A stretch of 64,000 bases of DNA from Betaproteobacteria bacterium (GTDB lineage: Bacteria > Pseudomonadota > Gammaproteobacteria > Burkholderiales > Ga0077523): contig WGLR01000024.1 in assembly GCA_016125475.1 (NCBI GenBank), positions 1 to 64,000 of the forward strand, read 5' to 3'. The translations under genes were made by a program, and so were the position numbers. This document shows, one piece after another, positions 17,385 through 26,285 of the stretch (positions within the stretch are counted from its first letter, which is position 1; the number at the start of each line of letters is the position of its first letter). The notes below the pieces were generated by a model. That model saw only the letters and a program-made list of their open reading frames with translations. It was not told the origin of the DNA and searched no databases.

Positions 17385-17549
17385 TACAATGTCCGGCATG
17401 GTGACGTGTTCTGACTCGCGATGCGGTCGGGGGTCGGCCCGCGTTCCGGCTCCGCCGGTCGCTGCCGTCCCGCCGGCCCGCGGTGTCGCGACGCCGCCTC
17501 GCGCGGCCCGTGCCGGTCTTCCCAACAGCCTCGTCCTGCCCATTCGACC

Positions 17550-18578
17550 ATGAATTCTTCCCGCGCCGCTGCCCACGACCGCGACGGTCTGGATCGCTGG
17601 CGTCAGACCCGGGCGTCACTGCCGGGTCAGCACGCAGCTTCGGCGCGCCGCGCGAAGGCCGTTCTAGCCCTCACGCTGGCTGCCATGGGCGGCGAACTGC
17701 TGGCCGGCTACCTCACGGGGTCCCTCGCCCTGCAGGCGGACGGATGGCACATGGGTTCGCACGCGGCGGCGCTCGGCATCACCACGTTCGCGTATTCCTA
17801 CGCCACCCGTCACGCCGCCAGCGACCGTTTCGCGTTCGGTACCGGCAAGGTCAGCGCGCTGGCGGGCTATTCGAGTGCGATGCTGCTGAGCGTCGTGGTC
17901 TTCCTCGTCGCGACGGAAGCCGTCGAGCGGCTCCTGTCACCCAAGCACGTCAATTTCGCCGACGCACTCTTGGTCGCCGTCGTCGGTCTCGTGGTGAACC
18001 TCGTGAGCGCATATCTGCTGTCGGGTGGTCAGCTCCTGCACCACCACCATCATCACCACGACCACGCCGGCCACGCACCACACGATCACGACGCCGGGCG
18101 CACCAGCCTGGCCGAACACGGGCACGATCACAATCTTCGGGCGGCGTATCTGCACGTACTGTCGGATGCGTTCACGTCGATCCTTGCGATCGGCGCGCTT
18201 CTCGCGGGGACACTGTTCGGGTGGGCGCGACTCGATTCGGTCGTTGCCATACTGGCGGCCTGCGTGATCGCATGGTGGGCGCTTGGTCTGCTGCGTGCGA
18301 GCGGCCGCGTGCTGCTCGATGCGGAGGACTACGGCCACCTGCGCGCCGAAATCACGAGACGGATCGAGGCGGACGGCGACAACCGCGTCGCCGACGTGCG
18401 CGTGTGGAGTCTCGGCGGCAGCGCCCGCGGCGCCATCGTTTCGGTCGTGACGCACCGGCCGCGGTCGGCAAACGACTACAAGGCCCTCCTCGAGGACCTC
18501 ACCGACCTGCATCACGTCACCGTCGAGGTCCACGTGTGCGACCAGGCGCCGTGCGTGCTCCACGGGCAGGTGTCCTGA
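17550..18578 (+). CDS. dmeF: CDF-family Co(II)/Ni(II) efflux transporter DmeF
   Basis: 342 residues, six-helix cation diffusion facilitator. Metal-site aspartates and histidines appear in ALQADGWHMGSHAAALG and in YLHVLSDAFTSILAIGAL. The loop between helices IV and V is a long His-rich stretch, and the DHNLRAAYLHVLSDAFTSI signature resembles DmeF, the proton-driven Co/Ni exporter. A cytoplasmic C-terminal domain ends with VEVHVCDQAPCVLHG. I chose ATG 17550; the earlier frame to 17421 is Arg/Pro-rich read-through. Divalent zinc export is an alternative specificity. Confidence 0.88.
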   Translation: MNSSRAAAHDRDGLDRWRQTRASLPGQHAASARRAKAVLALTLAAMGGELLAGYLTGSLALQADGWHMGSHAAALGITTFAYSYATRHAASDRFAFGTGKVSALAGYSSAMLLSVVVFLVATEAVERLLSPKHVNFADALLVAVVGLVVNLVSAYLLSGGQLLHHHHHHHDHAGHAPHDHDAGRTSLAEHGHDHNLRAAYLHVLSDAFTSILAIGALLAGTLFGWARLDSVVAILAACVIAWWALGLLRASGRVLLDAEDYGHLRAEITRRIEADGDNRVADVRVWSLGGSARGAIVSVVTHRPRSANDYKALLEDLTDLHHVTVEVHVCDQAPCVLHGQVS

Positions 18579-18642
18579 CCTTGCCTGTCTCGAAGTAGAA
18601 TCCGGGTTCTCGAACGACAACATTCCCAGAGGATCCCGATTC

Positions 18643-19425
18643 ATGAAACCTGACCTGACTGTCCCGGGCCAGCGTGTTCTCGTGACTGCCGGGGCCGCCG
18701 GCATCGGTCGCGCCATCGCGACGACCTTTGCCGACGCCGGCGCGCGCGTCCACATCTGCGACGTCGATCGCGTCGCGCTCGAGCGCATGAGCGCCGAACG
18801 CCCCGACATATCGTCGACGACCGCGGACGTCGCGAACGTCGACGACGTGGACCGCCTTTTCGCGGACGTCCGGGCCCGTCTGGGCGGACTGGACGTGCTC
18901 GTGAACAACGCGGGCATCGCGGGACCGACGGGCCGGATCGAGGACATCCCGATCGAGGACTGGGAGCGTTGCATCGCGGTCGACGTGAACAGTCTCTTCT
19001 ACTGCACACGGCTCGCGATGCCCATGATCAAGGCGGCAGGCGGTGGCAGCATCATCAACCTGTCCTCCGCCGCCGGGCGTCTCGGCTTTCCGCTGCGGTC
19101 GCCCTACGCGTTCGCGAAGTGGGGAGTGGTCGGATTCAGCGCGAGCCTCGCGATCGAGGCGGGCCAGGAAGGCGTGCGCGTGAACTGCATCCAGCCCGGC
19201 GTCGTCGAAGGGGAAAGGATCGATCGCGTCGCCGCCGCCAAGGCCGAGGCCTTCGGCGTGACGGTCGACGAGATGAAGCAGCGCATGGTCGCGAACGTGT
19301 CGATGCGCACGATGGTCAGTGCGCAGGACATCGCGAACATGGCCCTCTTCCTGGCCTCGGACGCCGGGCGCCACATCAGCGGCCAGGCGATTTCCGTCTG
19401 CGGCAACGTCGAGACGCTGGCCTGA
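18643..19425 (+). CDS. SDR family oxidoreductase
   Basis: 260 residues, classical short-chain dehydrogenase. The cofactor motif TAGAAGIGRAIA, an Asp after beta-2 (ICDVDR) suggesting NAD, the NNAG motif (VNNAGIAG), catalytic Ser in NLSSAAG and YxxxK as YAFAKW are present. It starts a same-strand run with a hydroxyacyl-CoA dehydrogenase and a BKACE enzyme (gaps 44 and 18 bases), so it likely oxidises a hydroxy acid or alcohol in the same catabolic route. AGAGGA precedes the ATG by about 9 bases. Substrate unknown. Confidence 0.92.
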   Translation: MKPDLTVPGQRVLVTAGAAGIGRAIATTFADAGARVHICDVDRVALERMSAERPDISSTTADVANVDDVDRLFADVRARLGGLDVLVNNAGIAGPTGRIEDIPIEDWERCIAVDVNSLFYCTRLAMPMIKAAGGGSIINLSSAAGRLGFPLRSPYAFAKWGVVGFSASLAIEAGQEGVRVNCIQPGVVEGERIDRVAAAKAEAFGVTVDEMKQRMVANVSMRTMVSAQDIANMALFLASDAGRHISGQAISVCGNVETLA

Positions 19426-19469
19426 GCGCATACGCGTTCCGGGGTCCGCCACCCACACCGGAGAGGATC

Positions 19470-20408
19470 ATGGAAACAGTCGCAGTCATCGGCACGGGCC
19501 TCATCGGCCGTGCCTGGGCAATGGTGTTCGCACGGGCGGGCCATCCCGTCCGCATCTTCGACGCGGCGCCCGGCGCCGCCGGAAGGGCCCTGGACCTCAT
19601 CCGCGATGCGCTCGCGGAAACGCGGGAGTTCGGCCTGATCGAGGAGGACCCCGCGACGATCGTCGCACGCATCACCGCTGCGCCGACGCTGGAGGACGCC
19701 GTCCGCGATGCGGACTACGTGCAGGAGAACACGTCCGAGCGGGAGGAAGTGAAGCGCGAGGTGTTCTCGCGCCTGGACGCGGCCGCGAAACCGGACTGCA
19801 TTCTCGCGAGTTCGACGTCGACCATCCAGACGTCGCGATTCGCGTCGCACCTCGCCGGGCGGCACCGGTGTCTCGTCGCGCACCCGGTGAATCCGCCGCA
19901 CGTCGTTCCGATCGTCGAACTCTCGCCGGCGCCATTCACCGCGCCGGAAGTCGTCGAGCGGGCGCGCGTACTGCACGAGAAGGCCGGCCAGGTGCCCATC
20001 CTCGTGCGCCGGGAAGTCGAGGGCTTCATCCTGAACCGTCTTCAGGCCGCGCTGCTCATCGAATCCTGGCGCCTCGTCGACGAGGGCTACGTGAGCGTCG
20101 AGGATCTCGACAAGACGATCCGCGACGGACTCGGTCTGCGCTGGGCGTTCATGGGGCCCTTCGAGACGATCGATCTGAACGCACCGGGGGGCGTGGCCGA
20201 CTATGCCGAGCGCTACGGCCCGAAGCTCTACGGAATGATGCAGGGCGTGACGAGCCGCCGCTGGGAAGGGGATCTCGTCGAGAAGGTCGAGGGCGAGCGC
20301 CGCGCGCTGCTCGCCGGCGACCGGCACGCAGAACGGGAAGCCTGGCGCGACCGGCGCCTGATGGCTCTCGTGGCCCACAAGCGGGCCATGGAGAAAGACG
20401 AACGGTAA
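19470..20408 (+). CDS. 3-hydroxyacyl-CoA dehydrogenase family protein (carnitine dehydrogenase / lambda-crystallin like)
   Basis: 312 residues. An N-terminal Rossmann motif VAVIGTGLIGRAWAMVFARAG is followed by the 3HCDH segments ILASSTSTIQTS, AHPVNPPHVVPIVEL and VEGFILNRLQAAL. The single-domain-pair length and the HPVNPP segment are like lambda-crystallin / L-gulonate dehydrogenase and L-carnitine dehydrogenase rather than the large FadB type. Immediately upstream of a BKACE enzyme, the pair matches the logic of L-carnitine breakdown (oxidation to the 3-keto acid, then acetyl-CoA-dependent cleavage), but other beta-hydroxy acids fit equally. Start ATG 19470 has GGAGAGGA just upstream. Confidence 0.88.
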   Translation: METVAVIGTGLIGRAWAMVFARAGHPVRIFDAAPGAAGRALDLIRDALAETREFGLIEEDPATIVARITAAPTLEDAVRDADYVQENTSEREEVKREVFSRLDAAAKPDCILASSTSTIQTSRFASHLAGRHRCLVAHPVNPPHVVPIVELSPAPFTAPEVVERARVLHEKAGQVPILVRREVEGFILNRLQAALLIESWRLVDEGYVSVEDLDKTIRDGLGLRWAFMGPFETIDLNAPGGVADYAERYGPKLYGMMQGVTSRRWEGDLVEKVEGERRALLAGDRHAEREAWRDRRLMALVAHKRAMEKDER

Positions 20409-20426
20409 TCAGGGAGCAAACCTAAC

Positions 20427-21359
20427 ATGGCTGAACAACGCAAGGTCATCATCACGTGCGCCGTCACCGGTGCGATCCACACGCCGACGATGTCCCCTCA
20501 CCTGCCCATCACGCCGGATGAGATCGCGGAAGCCGCGATCGGCGCGGCGCAGGCCGGCGCCGCGATCGTGCACCTGCACGCGAGGATGCCCGAAGACGGC
20601 CGCCCCACGCAGGACCCCGAGATGTTTCGCCGGTTCCTGCCGAAGATCAAGGACGCGGCCAACGTGGTCATCAACCTGACGACGGGCGGGGCCCCGACCA
20701 TGCTCGTGGAGGAGCGGCTGCAGCCTGCCCTGCAGCTGAAGCCGGAGGTCGCGTCGCTCAACATGGGCTCGATGAACTTCGGGCTCTACGAGATGATTCC
20801 GCGCTATGGCGAGTGGAAGCACGACTGGGAACTGCCCTATCTCGAGGGGTCGCACGACCGGATCTTCAAGAACACGTTCAAGGACATCGCCTACATCCTC
20901 GAATCGTGCAGCAGCAACGAGACGCGCTTCGAGATCGAGTGCTACGACATCGGCCATCTCTACACCGCTGCACACTTCCTCGACCGCGGGCTCGTGAAGG
21001 CCCCGCTGTTCATCCAGTCCGTGTTCGGGCTTCGCGGTGGCATCGGCCCGCACCCGGAGGACGTGATGCACATGAAGCGCACGGCGGACCGCCTCTTCGG
21101 CAACGACTACCAGTGGTCCGTGCTTGGTGCCGGCCGCAACCAGATGTACATCGCCACGCAATCCGCCGTGATGGGCGGCAACGTGCGTGTCGGCCTCGAG
21201 GACAGCCTCTGGATCGGCAAGGGACAGCTCGCGAAGACGAATGCCGATCAGGTGAGCAAGATCCGCCGCATCCTGGAGGAACTCGGCCTCGAGATCGCGA
21301 CGCCGGACGACGCACGGCGTATCCTCAGGCTCAAGGGCGGCCAGAACGTCGGTTTCTGA
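20427..21359 (+). CDS. beta-keto acid cleavage enzyme (BKACE, DUF849)
   Basis: 310 residues. ITCAVTGAIHTPTMSPHLPITP, the zinc-ligand motif VHLHAR near residue 48, and GGNVRVGLEDSLWIGKGQLA are the family hallmarks. BKACEs are zinc enzymes that condense a beta-keto acid with acetyl-CoA to give acetoacetate and a new CoA ester; the founder is 3-keto-5-aminohexanoate cleavage enzyme. Specificity is set by active-site residues I cannot model here. AGGGAG lies 10 bases before the ATG. Adjacent dehydrogenases would supply the keto acid. Confidence 0.93.
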   Translation: MAEQRKVIITCAVTGAIHTPTMSPHLPITPDEIAEAAIGAAQAGAAIVHLHARMPEDGRPTQDPEMFRRFLPKIKDAANVVINLTTGGAPTMLVEERLQPALQLKPEVASLNMGSMNFGLYEMIPRYGEWKHDWELPYLEGSHDRIFKNTFKDIAYILESCSSNETRFEIECYDIGHLYTAAHFLDRGLVKAPLFIQSVFGLRGGIGPHPEDVMHMKRTADRLFGNDYQWSVLGAGRNQMYIATQSAVMGGNVRVGLEDSLWIGKGQLAKTNADQVSKIRRILEELGLEIATPDDARRILRLKGGQNVGF

Positions 21360-21473
21360 CCGGCGTCGAGGGTCGGGGATTCCCCCGGCCCCACCGGGTG
21401 AGGCGCGCCTGATTGGCGGGGCGCGCCGGTTGCGGGAGAATCGCTCGAGCGCCACTTCGTGGGGAGAAGATCC

Positions 21474-22736
21474 ATGGACCAGAAGGAAGGACACCTCCAG
21501 CTGACCGAGACCTCGTCCCGAGCCGAGGAAGGCGGCGGACTCACGGGCTTCGAACGCCGCATGCTCACGGGCCTTCTCGAGGCCTGCGAACATCCGAAAC
21601 TCTCGATCGTCCTCTGGAACGGCGAGGAGTTGCGCGGCAGTTCGAGCGAGGAACCTGTCGCGAGGATGCACGTACGCGACCGGGGGGCCCTGTTCCGGAT
21701 GCTCATCAACCCCGAGCTCTACACGGGCGACGACTACAGCGCCGGACGCGTCGAGATCGAGGGAGATCTGGTCGGGTGCCTGGAGCAGATCTTCCGGGGT
21801 CTGGACAGCCTCCCCGACAAGTCCGTGAAGGCGCGACTGCTGCGGTGGATGAACCGGCCGCGCGCGAACACGCTCGCCGGCTCGAAGGAAAACATCCACC
21901 GCCACTACGACCTCGGCAACGACTTCTACCGTCTCTGGCTCGACACCGAGGCGATGCAGTACACGTGCGCGTATTACGCCCGGCCCGACATGACGATCGA
22001 GCAGGCGCAGCGTTCGAAGCTCGACCACGTGGCGCGCAAGGTCCAGCTGAAGCCCGGTGACGTCGTATACGAGGCGGGCTGCGGCTGGGGCGGACTCGCG
22101 CGGCACTTCGTGAAGCACCACGGCGCCGGCAAGGTGCGGGCATTCAACATCTCCGAGGAACAGGTCCGGTTCGCGCGCGAGGAAGCCAGGCGTCAGGGCC
22201 TCGACGGGCGCATCGAGTACGTGCTGGACGACTACCGCAACATGAGCGGCGAGTGCGACGTGTTCGTCTCGGTAGGCATGCTCGAGCACGTCGGTGTGGA
22301 AAACTACCCGGCGCTGGGTGACGTCATCAATCGCGTCCTGAAGCCGCACGGACGCGGGCTCGTGCACTCGATAGGGCGCAACAAGGCCGCGCCCATGAAC
22401 GCGTGGATCGAGAAGCGGATCTTCCCGGGCGCCTATCCGGCCACCCTCGCCCAGATGATGCAGATCTTCGAGGAACACCAGTTCTCGGTGCTCGACGTCG
22501 AGAACATCCGCCTGCACTACGCGCAGACGCTGCAGCACTGGCTCGACCGGTTCGAGTCGCACGAGGACAAGGTCCGGGAAATGTACGACGAACGGTTCGT
22601 GCGCATGTGGCGGCTCTATCTCGCGGGGTCCAAGGCCACTTTTCTCGTCGGCGCGCTGCAGCTCTTCCAGATCGTGTTCGCGCGCGGCCAGGACAACACC
22701 GTCCCGTTCACCCGGGACCACCTCTACCGGATCTGA
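21474..22736 (+). CDS. cyclopropane-fatty-acyl-phospholipid synthase family methyltransferase
   Basis: 420 residues. An N-terminal lipid-binding domain is followed by the SAM methyltransferase core: HYDLGNDFYRLWLD, MQYTCAYY, EAGCGWGGLARHFV (SAM loop), SVGMLEHVG and NAWIEKRIFPGAYPATL. These enzymes methylate double bonds of membrane phospholipid acyl chains to cyclopropane or methyl-branched products. ATG 21474 is preceded by GGGGAG; the GTG at 21459 lies next to that ribosome site and is rejected. The neighbouring flavoprotein starts 5 bases after the stop, hinting at a modified product rather than plain cyclopropane formation. Confidence 0.93.
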   Translation: MDQKEGHLQLTETSSRAEEGGGLTGFERRMLTGLLEACEHPKLSIVLWNGEELRGSSSEEPVARMHVRDRGALFRMLINPELYTGDDYSAGRVEIEGDLVGCLEQIFRGLDSLPDKSVKARLLRWMNRPRANTLAGSKENIHRHYDLGNDFYRLWLDTEAMQYTCAYYARPDMTIEQAQRSKLDHVARKVQLKPGDVVYEAGCGWGGLARHFVKHHGAGKVRAFNISEEQVRFAREEARRQGLDGRIEYVLDDYRNMSGECDVFVSVGMLEHVGVENYPALGDVINRVLKPHGRGLVHSIGRNKAAPMNAWIEKRIFPGAYPATLAQMMQIFEEHQFSVLDVENIRLHYAQTLQHWLDRFESHEDKVREMYDERFVRMWRLYLAGSKATFLVGALQLFQIVFARGQDNTVPFTRDHLYRI

Positions 22737-22741
22737 CGCTC

Positions 22742-23863
22742 ATGCAGCGATGCGAAGTGCTCATAGTGGGGGGAGGCCCCTCCGGATCGACGGCCGCCTG
22801 GAAACTTCGACGTGCGGGCGTGGACGTGCTGCTGCTCGACAGGAAGGCATTTCCGCGCGACAAGGTCTGCGCCGACTGGGTCACGCCCGCGGTGATGACG
22901 ACGCTCGAACTGGACCAGGACGACTATCGCGCCGGCGGCCGCACCCTCCAGCCCATCACCGGATTCCGGACGGGGGTCATCGGCGGCAGCGAGGTCGAGA
23001 CGCACTACAGGGAGCCGGTCAGCTTCGGCATCCGGCGCTGCGAGTTCGACACGTACCTGCTCCATCGCTCGGGTGTCAGCCTCGCCACGCCGGCGCCGCT
23101 GAAATCGCTCGAGCGTCGTGATGGCCTCTGGGTCGCGAACGGCGAGATCGAGGCGCGCATCGTGCTGGGGGCCGGGGGACATTTCTGCCCGGTGGCGCGG
23201 CAGCTCGGTGCGCAGCTCGGTCAGTCCGAACAGATCGTGGCCGCGCAGGAGATCGAGTTCGCACTCTCTCCCGAACAGGCTGAAGAGACGCTCGCCGAAC
23301 CGGAGGTGCCCGAACTCTACTTCTGCGACGACCTCAAGGGATACGGCTGGGTGTTCCGCAAGGGCGGCTATCTGAACGTGGGTCTCGGCCGCGAGGACAA
23401 CCATCGCCTTGCCGAGCACGTCCACGCATTCGCGCAGTGGCTCAAGTCCCGCGGGCGGGTCCCGCGGTCCATGCCGGACAAGTTCGCAGGCCACGCGTAT
23501 CTTCTCTACAACCACGCGCCCCGTCCGTTCGTGGCGGAGGCGGCGCTCCTGATCGGCGATGCTGCAGGTCTCGCGTATCCGCAGAGTGGCGAAGGCATAC
23601 GTCCCGCCGTGGAGTCCGCGATCCTCGCGGCAGACACGATCATCGCGGCGAAAGGTGACTACAGCGCCGCCGCGCTCGCGCCCTACGACCTCAGGATGCA
23701 GGAACGTTTCGGGGCACGCCAGAGCGTGTCGTTCACGGATCGCCTGCCGGAGGGACTGAAGCGGTTCCTCGCGACACGTCTGCTCGCCACCGAGTGGTTC
23801 ACGCGCAAGGTGGTCATCGACAGCTGGTTCCTGCACACGAGCCAGCCAGCGCTGTCGGCGTGA
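22742..23863 (+). CDS. geranylgeranyl-reductase-family FAD oxidoreductase
   Basis: 373 residues. The FAD-binding motif VLIVGGGPSGSTAAWKLRRAG and the FPRDKVCADWVTP segment identify the geranylgeranyl reductase / PHBH-type flavoprotein family; LLIGDAAGLAYPQSGEGI is the second FAD motif. Family members reduce isoprenoid or other lipid double bonds, or hydroxylate. It is translationally close (5 bases) to the CFA-family methyltransferase, so I infer that it acts on the same lipid substrate or product. Chlorophyll biosynthesis genes are absent, making a pigment role unlikely. Confidence 0.87.
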   Translation: MQRCEVLIVGGGPSGSTAAWKLRRAGVDVLLLDRKAFPRDKVCADWVTPAVMTTLELDQDDYRAGGRTLQPITGFRTGVIGGSEVETHYREPVSFGIRRCEFDTYLLHRSGVSLATPAPLKSLERRDGLWVANGEIEARIVLGAGGHFCPVARQLGAQLGQSEQIVAAQEIEFALSPEQAEETLAEPEVPELYFCDDLKGYGWVFRKGGYLNVGLGREDNHRLAEHVHAFAQWLKSRGRVPRSMPDKFAGHAYLLYNHAPRPFVAEAALLIGDAAGLAYPQSGEGIRPAVESAILAADTIIAAKGDYSAAALAPYDLRMQERFGARQSVSFTDRLPEGLKRFLATRLLATEWFTRKVVIDSWFLHTSQPALSA

Positions 23864-24145
23864 GGGGCACGCCCCCGCAACCGGCAATTGGCGTTGGAAT
23901 ATTCCACCGCAGCGCAAAGCCTGACCCTCTTCGCGAGGCGTCCAGCTCGTGGCCGACGTTCCGTTCCACGAATCGCCCCATGGACGCCGTGGACCGAGCG
24001 GTGCCTGCTGGGTCCCGCCCGGCAGTCGCCAGGACGGCAATGGTGAAGCGTTCCCCGGCTCGGCCGGGTGCGAAGTAAATGTCGGGGCGCCGCACGACGC
24101 ATGTCTGACGCCGTGCGGCGATTTCCTGGTGGTGAATGATCCCCG

Positions 24146-24586
24146 TCAGTGCTCGACCTCGAGGGATCGATGGGCGTCATCCGCCCGATCCTGCCCGGAC
24201 TCGCCCGGCACCCCGCCCGCGGGCCAGTCGGTCTCGATCGAGTCGATCCCTCTCCCCGCCCGGGGACGCCCGCCCCGCGACCAGTCGCGTCGACGGGTGA
24301 GCTTGCGGTCCACCGCGATACTCGCGCGTTGGGTGGCCCGATCGACCGCTGCGTAGAGGTCCTCGTCGCAGTCGTCGATGACCACGACCGGCACCTCGTC
24401 GAGATGCACCCGGATCGCGCAGTGCTTGTCCAGCCCGCCGCGTGGACCATTGGCGTCGAACAGGCGCACCGCGACCCGTCTGACCCGCCGGGCGTGATGG
24501 CCCAGTGCATGCTGTGCGCGGCTCGTGACGTGCTCGTAGAGGGCCTCGGTCAGACAGAATCCCCGGGACTGAACCTGAATCTCCAT
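24146..24586 (-). CDS. hpf: HPF/RaiA-type ribosome hibernation factor
   Basis: 146 residues. The conserved core (IQVQSRGFCLTEALYEHV, VRLFDANGPRGGLDKHCAI, DEDLYAAVDRATQRASIAVDRKL) fits the HPF/RaiA family that binds the 30S subunit and blocks translation or drives dimerisation in stationary phase. The last 40 residues are charged and low complexity, longer than short HPF but without the C-terminal dimerisation domain of long HPF. GGAGGT lies 5 bases before the ATG. Divergent from nhaR; no rpoN gene is next to it. Confidence 0.85.
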   Translation of the reverse strand: MEIQVQSRGFCLTEALYEHVTSRAQHALGHHARRVRRVAVRLFDANGPRGGLDKHCAIRVHLDEVPVVVIDDCDEDLYAAVDRATQRASIAVDRKLTRRRDWSRGGRPRAGRGIDSIETDWPAGGVPGESGQDRADDAHRSLEVEH

Positions 24587-24701
24587 CTCGTACCTCCAGT
24601 GTGTCGAAACAGACGGGATTCAGTGTAGCGAGCCGCCGCGCCGGGAACAGAGGCCCACGATTGATGGTCTGTTCGGAAAAGCCGAACTCCGGACACGAGC
24701 C

Positions 24702-25601
24702 ATGCGTACCCTCAACTACAAGCACCTGCACTACTTCTGGACGGTCGCCCGCGCCGGGAGTCTCTCGCGTGCGGCCGAGAGGCTCGACATCACTCCGCAG
24801 ACGCTCAGCGAACAGTTGCGCCAGTTCGAGCGCGCAATCGGTGCCACCGTGTTCACGCGTTCGGGGCGCCGCCTCGTGCTGACGGAGACGGGTCGCCTCG
24901 TCCAGGGCTACGCGGACGAGATGTTCGTGCTCGGCGAGGCCCTCGAGGACGCGCTGGAGAGCGGATCGAGTCAGGCCATGCTGTTCCGGGTGGGGGTGGC
25001 CGACGCCGTGCCGAAGGCCGTCGCGTACCACCTCCTGGAACCCGTCGTGATCGGCGAGTCTGCCGTCCGCCTGGTGTGCCGCGAAGGCGAGCTGACCGAG
25101 CTGCTCGCCCAGCTGGCCGCGAACCGCCTCGACATCGTGATCGCGGACAGCCCCATGCCGGAGTCCTCGTCCGTGCGGGGTTTCAACCACCTGCTGGGAC
25201 ACTGCGGCACGGTCGTGTTCGGGAGCCGGACGCTCGCCGCGAAGCACGCCGGAGCCTTTCCCGCCTGCCTGAACCACGCGCCGATGCTGCTGCCGGCGGA
25301 GCACTCGCCGATACGCAGCAGGCTCATGCGCTATTTCAGCGACCACCGAGTCCGACCGGACGTCGTGGGCGAGTTCGACGATAGCGCACTCATGAAGGCC
25401 TTCGGGCAGGCCGGCACGGGGTTCTTCCCGGGGCCTTCGGCCATCTCGTCCGAGATCCAGCGCCAGTTCGATGTGGTGGCCGTCGGCACGGCATCCGAAG
25501 TCACGATGAGCTTCTACGCAATCACGGTGGAACGGAAGCTCGCGCATCCGATGGTGGTGCGCATGGAACAGAGCGCACGCGAGGAGTTCTTCCGGCGATG
25601 A
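24702..25601 (+). CDS. nhaR: LysR-family regulator NhaR
   Basis: 299 residues. The N-terminal helix-turn-helix (YKHLHYFWTVARAGSLSRAAERLDITPQTLSEQLRQFE) is characteristic of NhaR, and the length and C-terminal ligand-binding domain fit. NhaR activates sodium/proton antiporter genes in response to sodium in E. coli, but no nhaA is nearby, so the target here is unknown. Divergently transcribed from hpf with a 115-base shared spacer. DUF2062 protein gene follows convergently. Confidence 0.85.
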   Translation: MRTLNYKHLHYFWTVARAGSLSRAAERLDITPQTLSEQLRQFERAIGATVFTRSGRRLVLTETGRLVQGYADEMFVLGEALEDALESGSSQAMLFRVGVADAVPKAVAYHLLEPVVIGESAVRLVCREGELTELLAQLAANRLDIVIADSPMPESSSVRGFNHLLGHCGTVVFGSRTLAAKHAGAFPACLNHAPMLLPAEHSPIRSRLMRYFSDHRVRPDVVGEFDDSALMKAFGQAGTGFFPGPSAISSEIQRQFDVVAVGTASEVTMSFYAITVERKLAHPMVVRMEQSAREEFFRR

Positions 25602-25633
25602 GGCGGAGCGCTGACCAGCAGGATGGAATGGCC

Positions 25634-26161
25634 TCAGGCGCTCCGGCGGCGACGCATGACGACGGCCACCCGCCAGAGCACGTGAACCGTCACGAATCCC
25701 GCAAGCGCACTCGCGGCTGCGAGGACGAGCAGTCCCACCACCAGCGAGGGACCGACGGACGACAGCCACTCGACGCCACGCGTGATCCAGCCGACGTGCT
25801 GCACCACGGCCTGCGTCGCGGCATCCACCGGCACGCCGGCCCCCCCGCGACCGAGGATCCATCCCCCGAGCCGGTAAGCGACGAAATAGATGGGCGGGAA
25901 CGTGAACGGGTTCGTGACGAGCGTCGACAGCGCGGCAATGGGCACGTTGGCCCGGAATGCCACGGCGGCGATCGCCGCGAACACGATCTGGGCCACCGGA
26001 ATGATGAGCCCGAAGAACAGGCCGACCGCGACACCGCGCGCGACCGCCCGGCGGTTGAAGTGCCAGAGATAGCCGCGATCGAGGAGCGGCGCGAACGGTC
26101 TCAGCAGGCGGTTCCGTTCGACCGTCTCGCGTCCGGGAAGAAATTTCTTGAATCGTCGCAA
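25634..26161 (-). CDS. DUF2062 family membrane protein
   Basis: 175 residues with several membrane helices. The N terminus (RRFKKFLPGRETVERNRLLRPFAPLL) and FNRRAVARGVAVGLFFGLIIPVAQ with LVTNPFTFPPIYF are typical of DUF2062 proteins. Function unknown; they are often small inner-membrane proteins near lipid or competence genes. The start is a TTG at 26161 with GGGG about 9 bases upstream; no ATG gives the complete conserved N terminus. Confidence 0.85.
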   Translation of the reverse strand: MRRFKKFLPGRETVERNRLLRPFAPLLDRGYLWHFNRRAVARGVAVGLFFGLIIPVAQIVFAAIAAVAFRANVPIAALSTLVTNPFTFPPIYFVAYRLGGWILGRGGAGVPVDAATQAVVQHVGWITRGVEWLSSVGPSLVVGLLVLAAASALAGFVTVHVLWRVAVVMRRRRSA

Positions 26162-26285
26162 CCGTCGTACCCCGCGGTCAGGCTCCCCGCTATGGCAGTC
26201 CAGCCCTCGAATAGTTCAGCAGCCACATAAGCACTGCCTCCGTCGTGAAGCACGCAGGGTGCCATGTCTTGTGCCGGCCCCGCCG

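Noticed and set aside
20409-22721. 770-codon antisense open frame over the BKACE and CFA genes
   Set aside because: Spans two well-identified genes and their spacer, with no domain pattern.
24587-24701. sodium-responsive antiporter operon around nhaR
   Set aside because: No nhaA or other antiporter gene is next to it.
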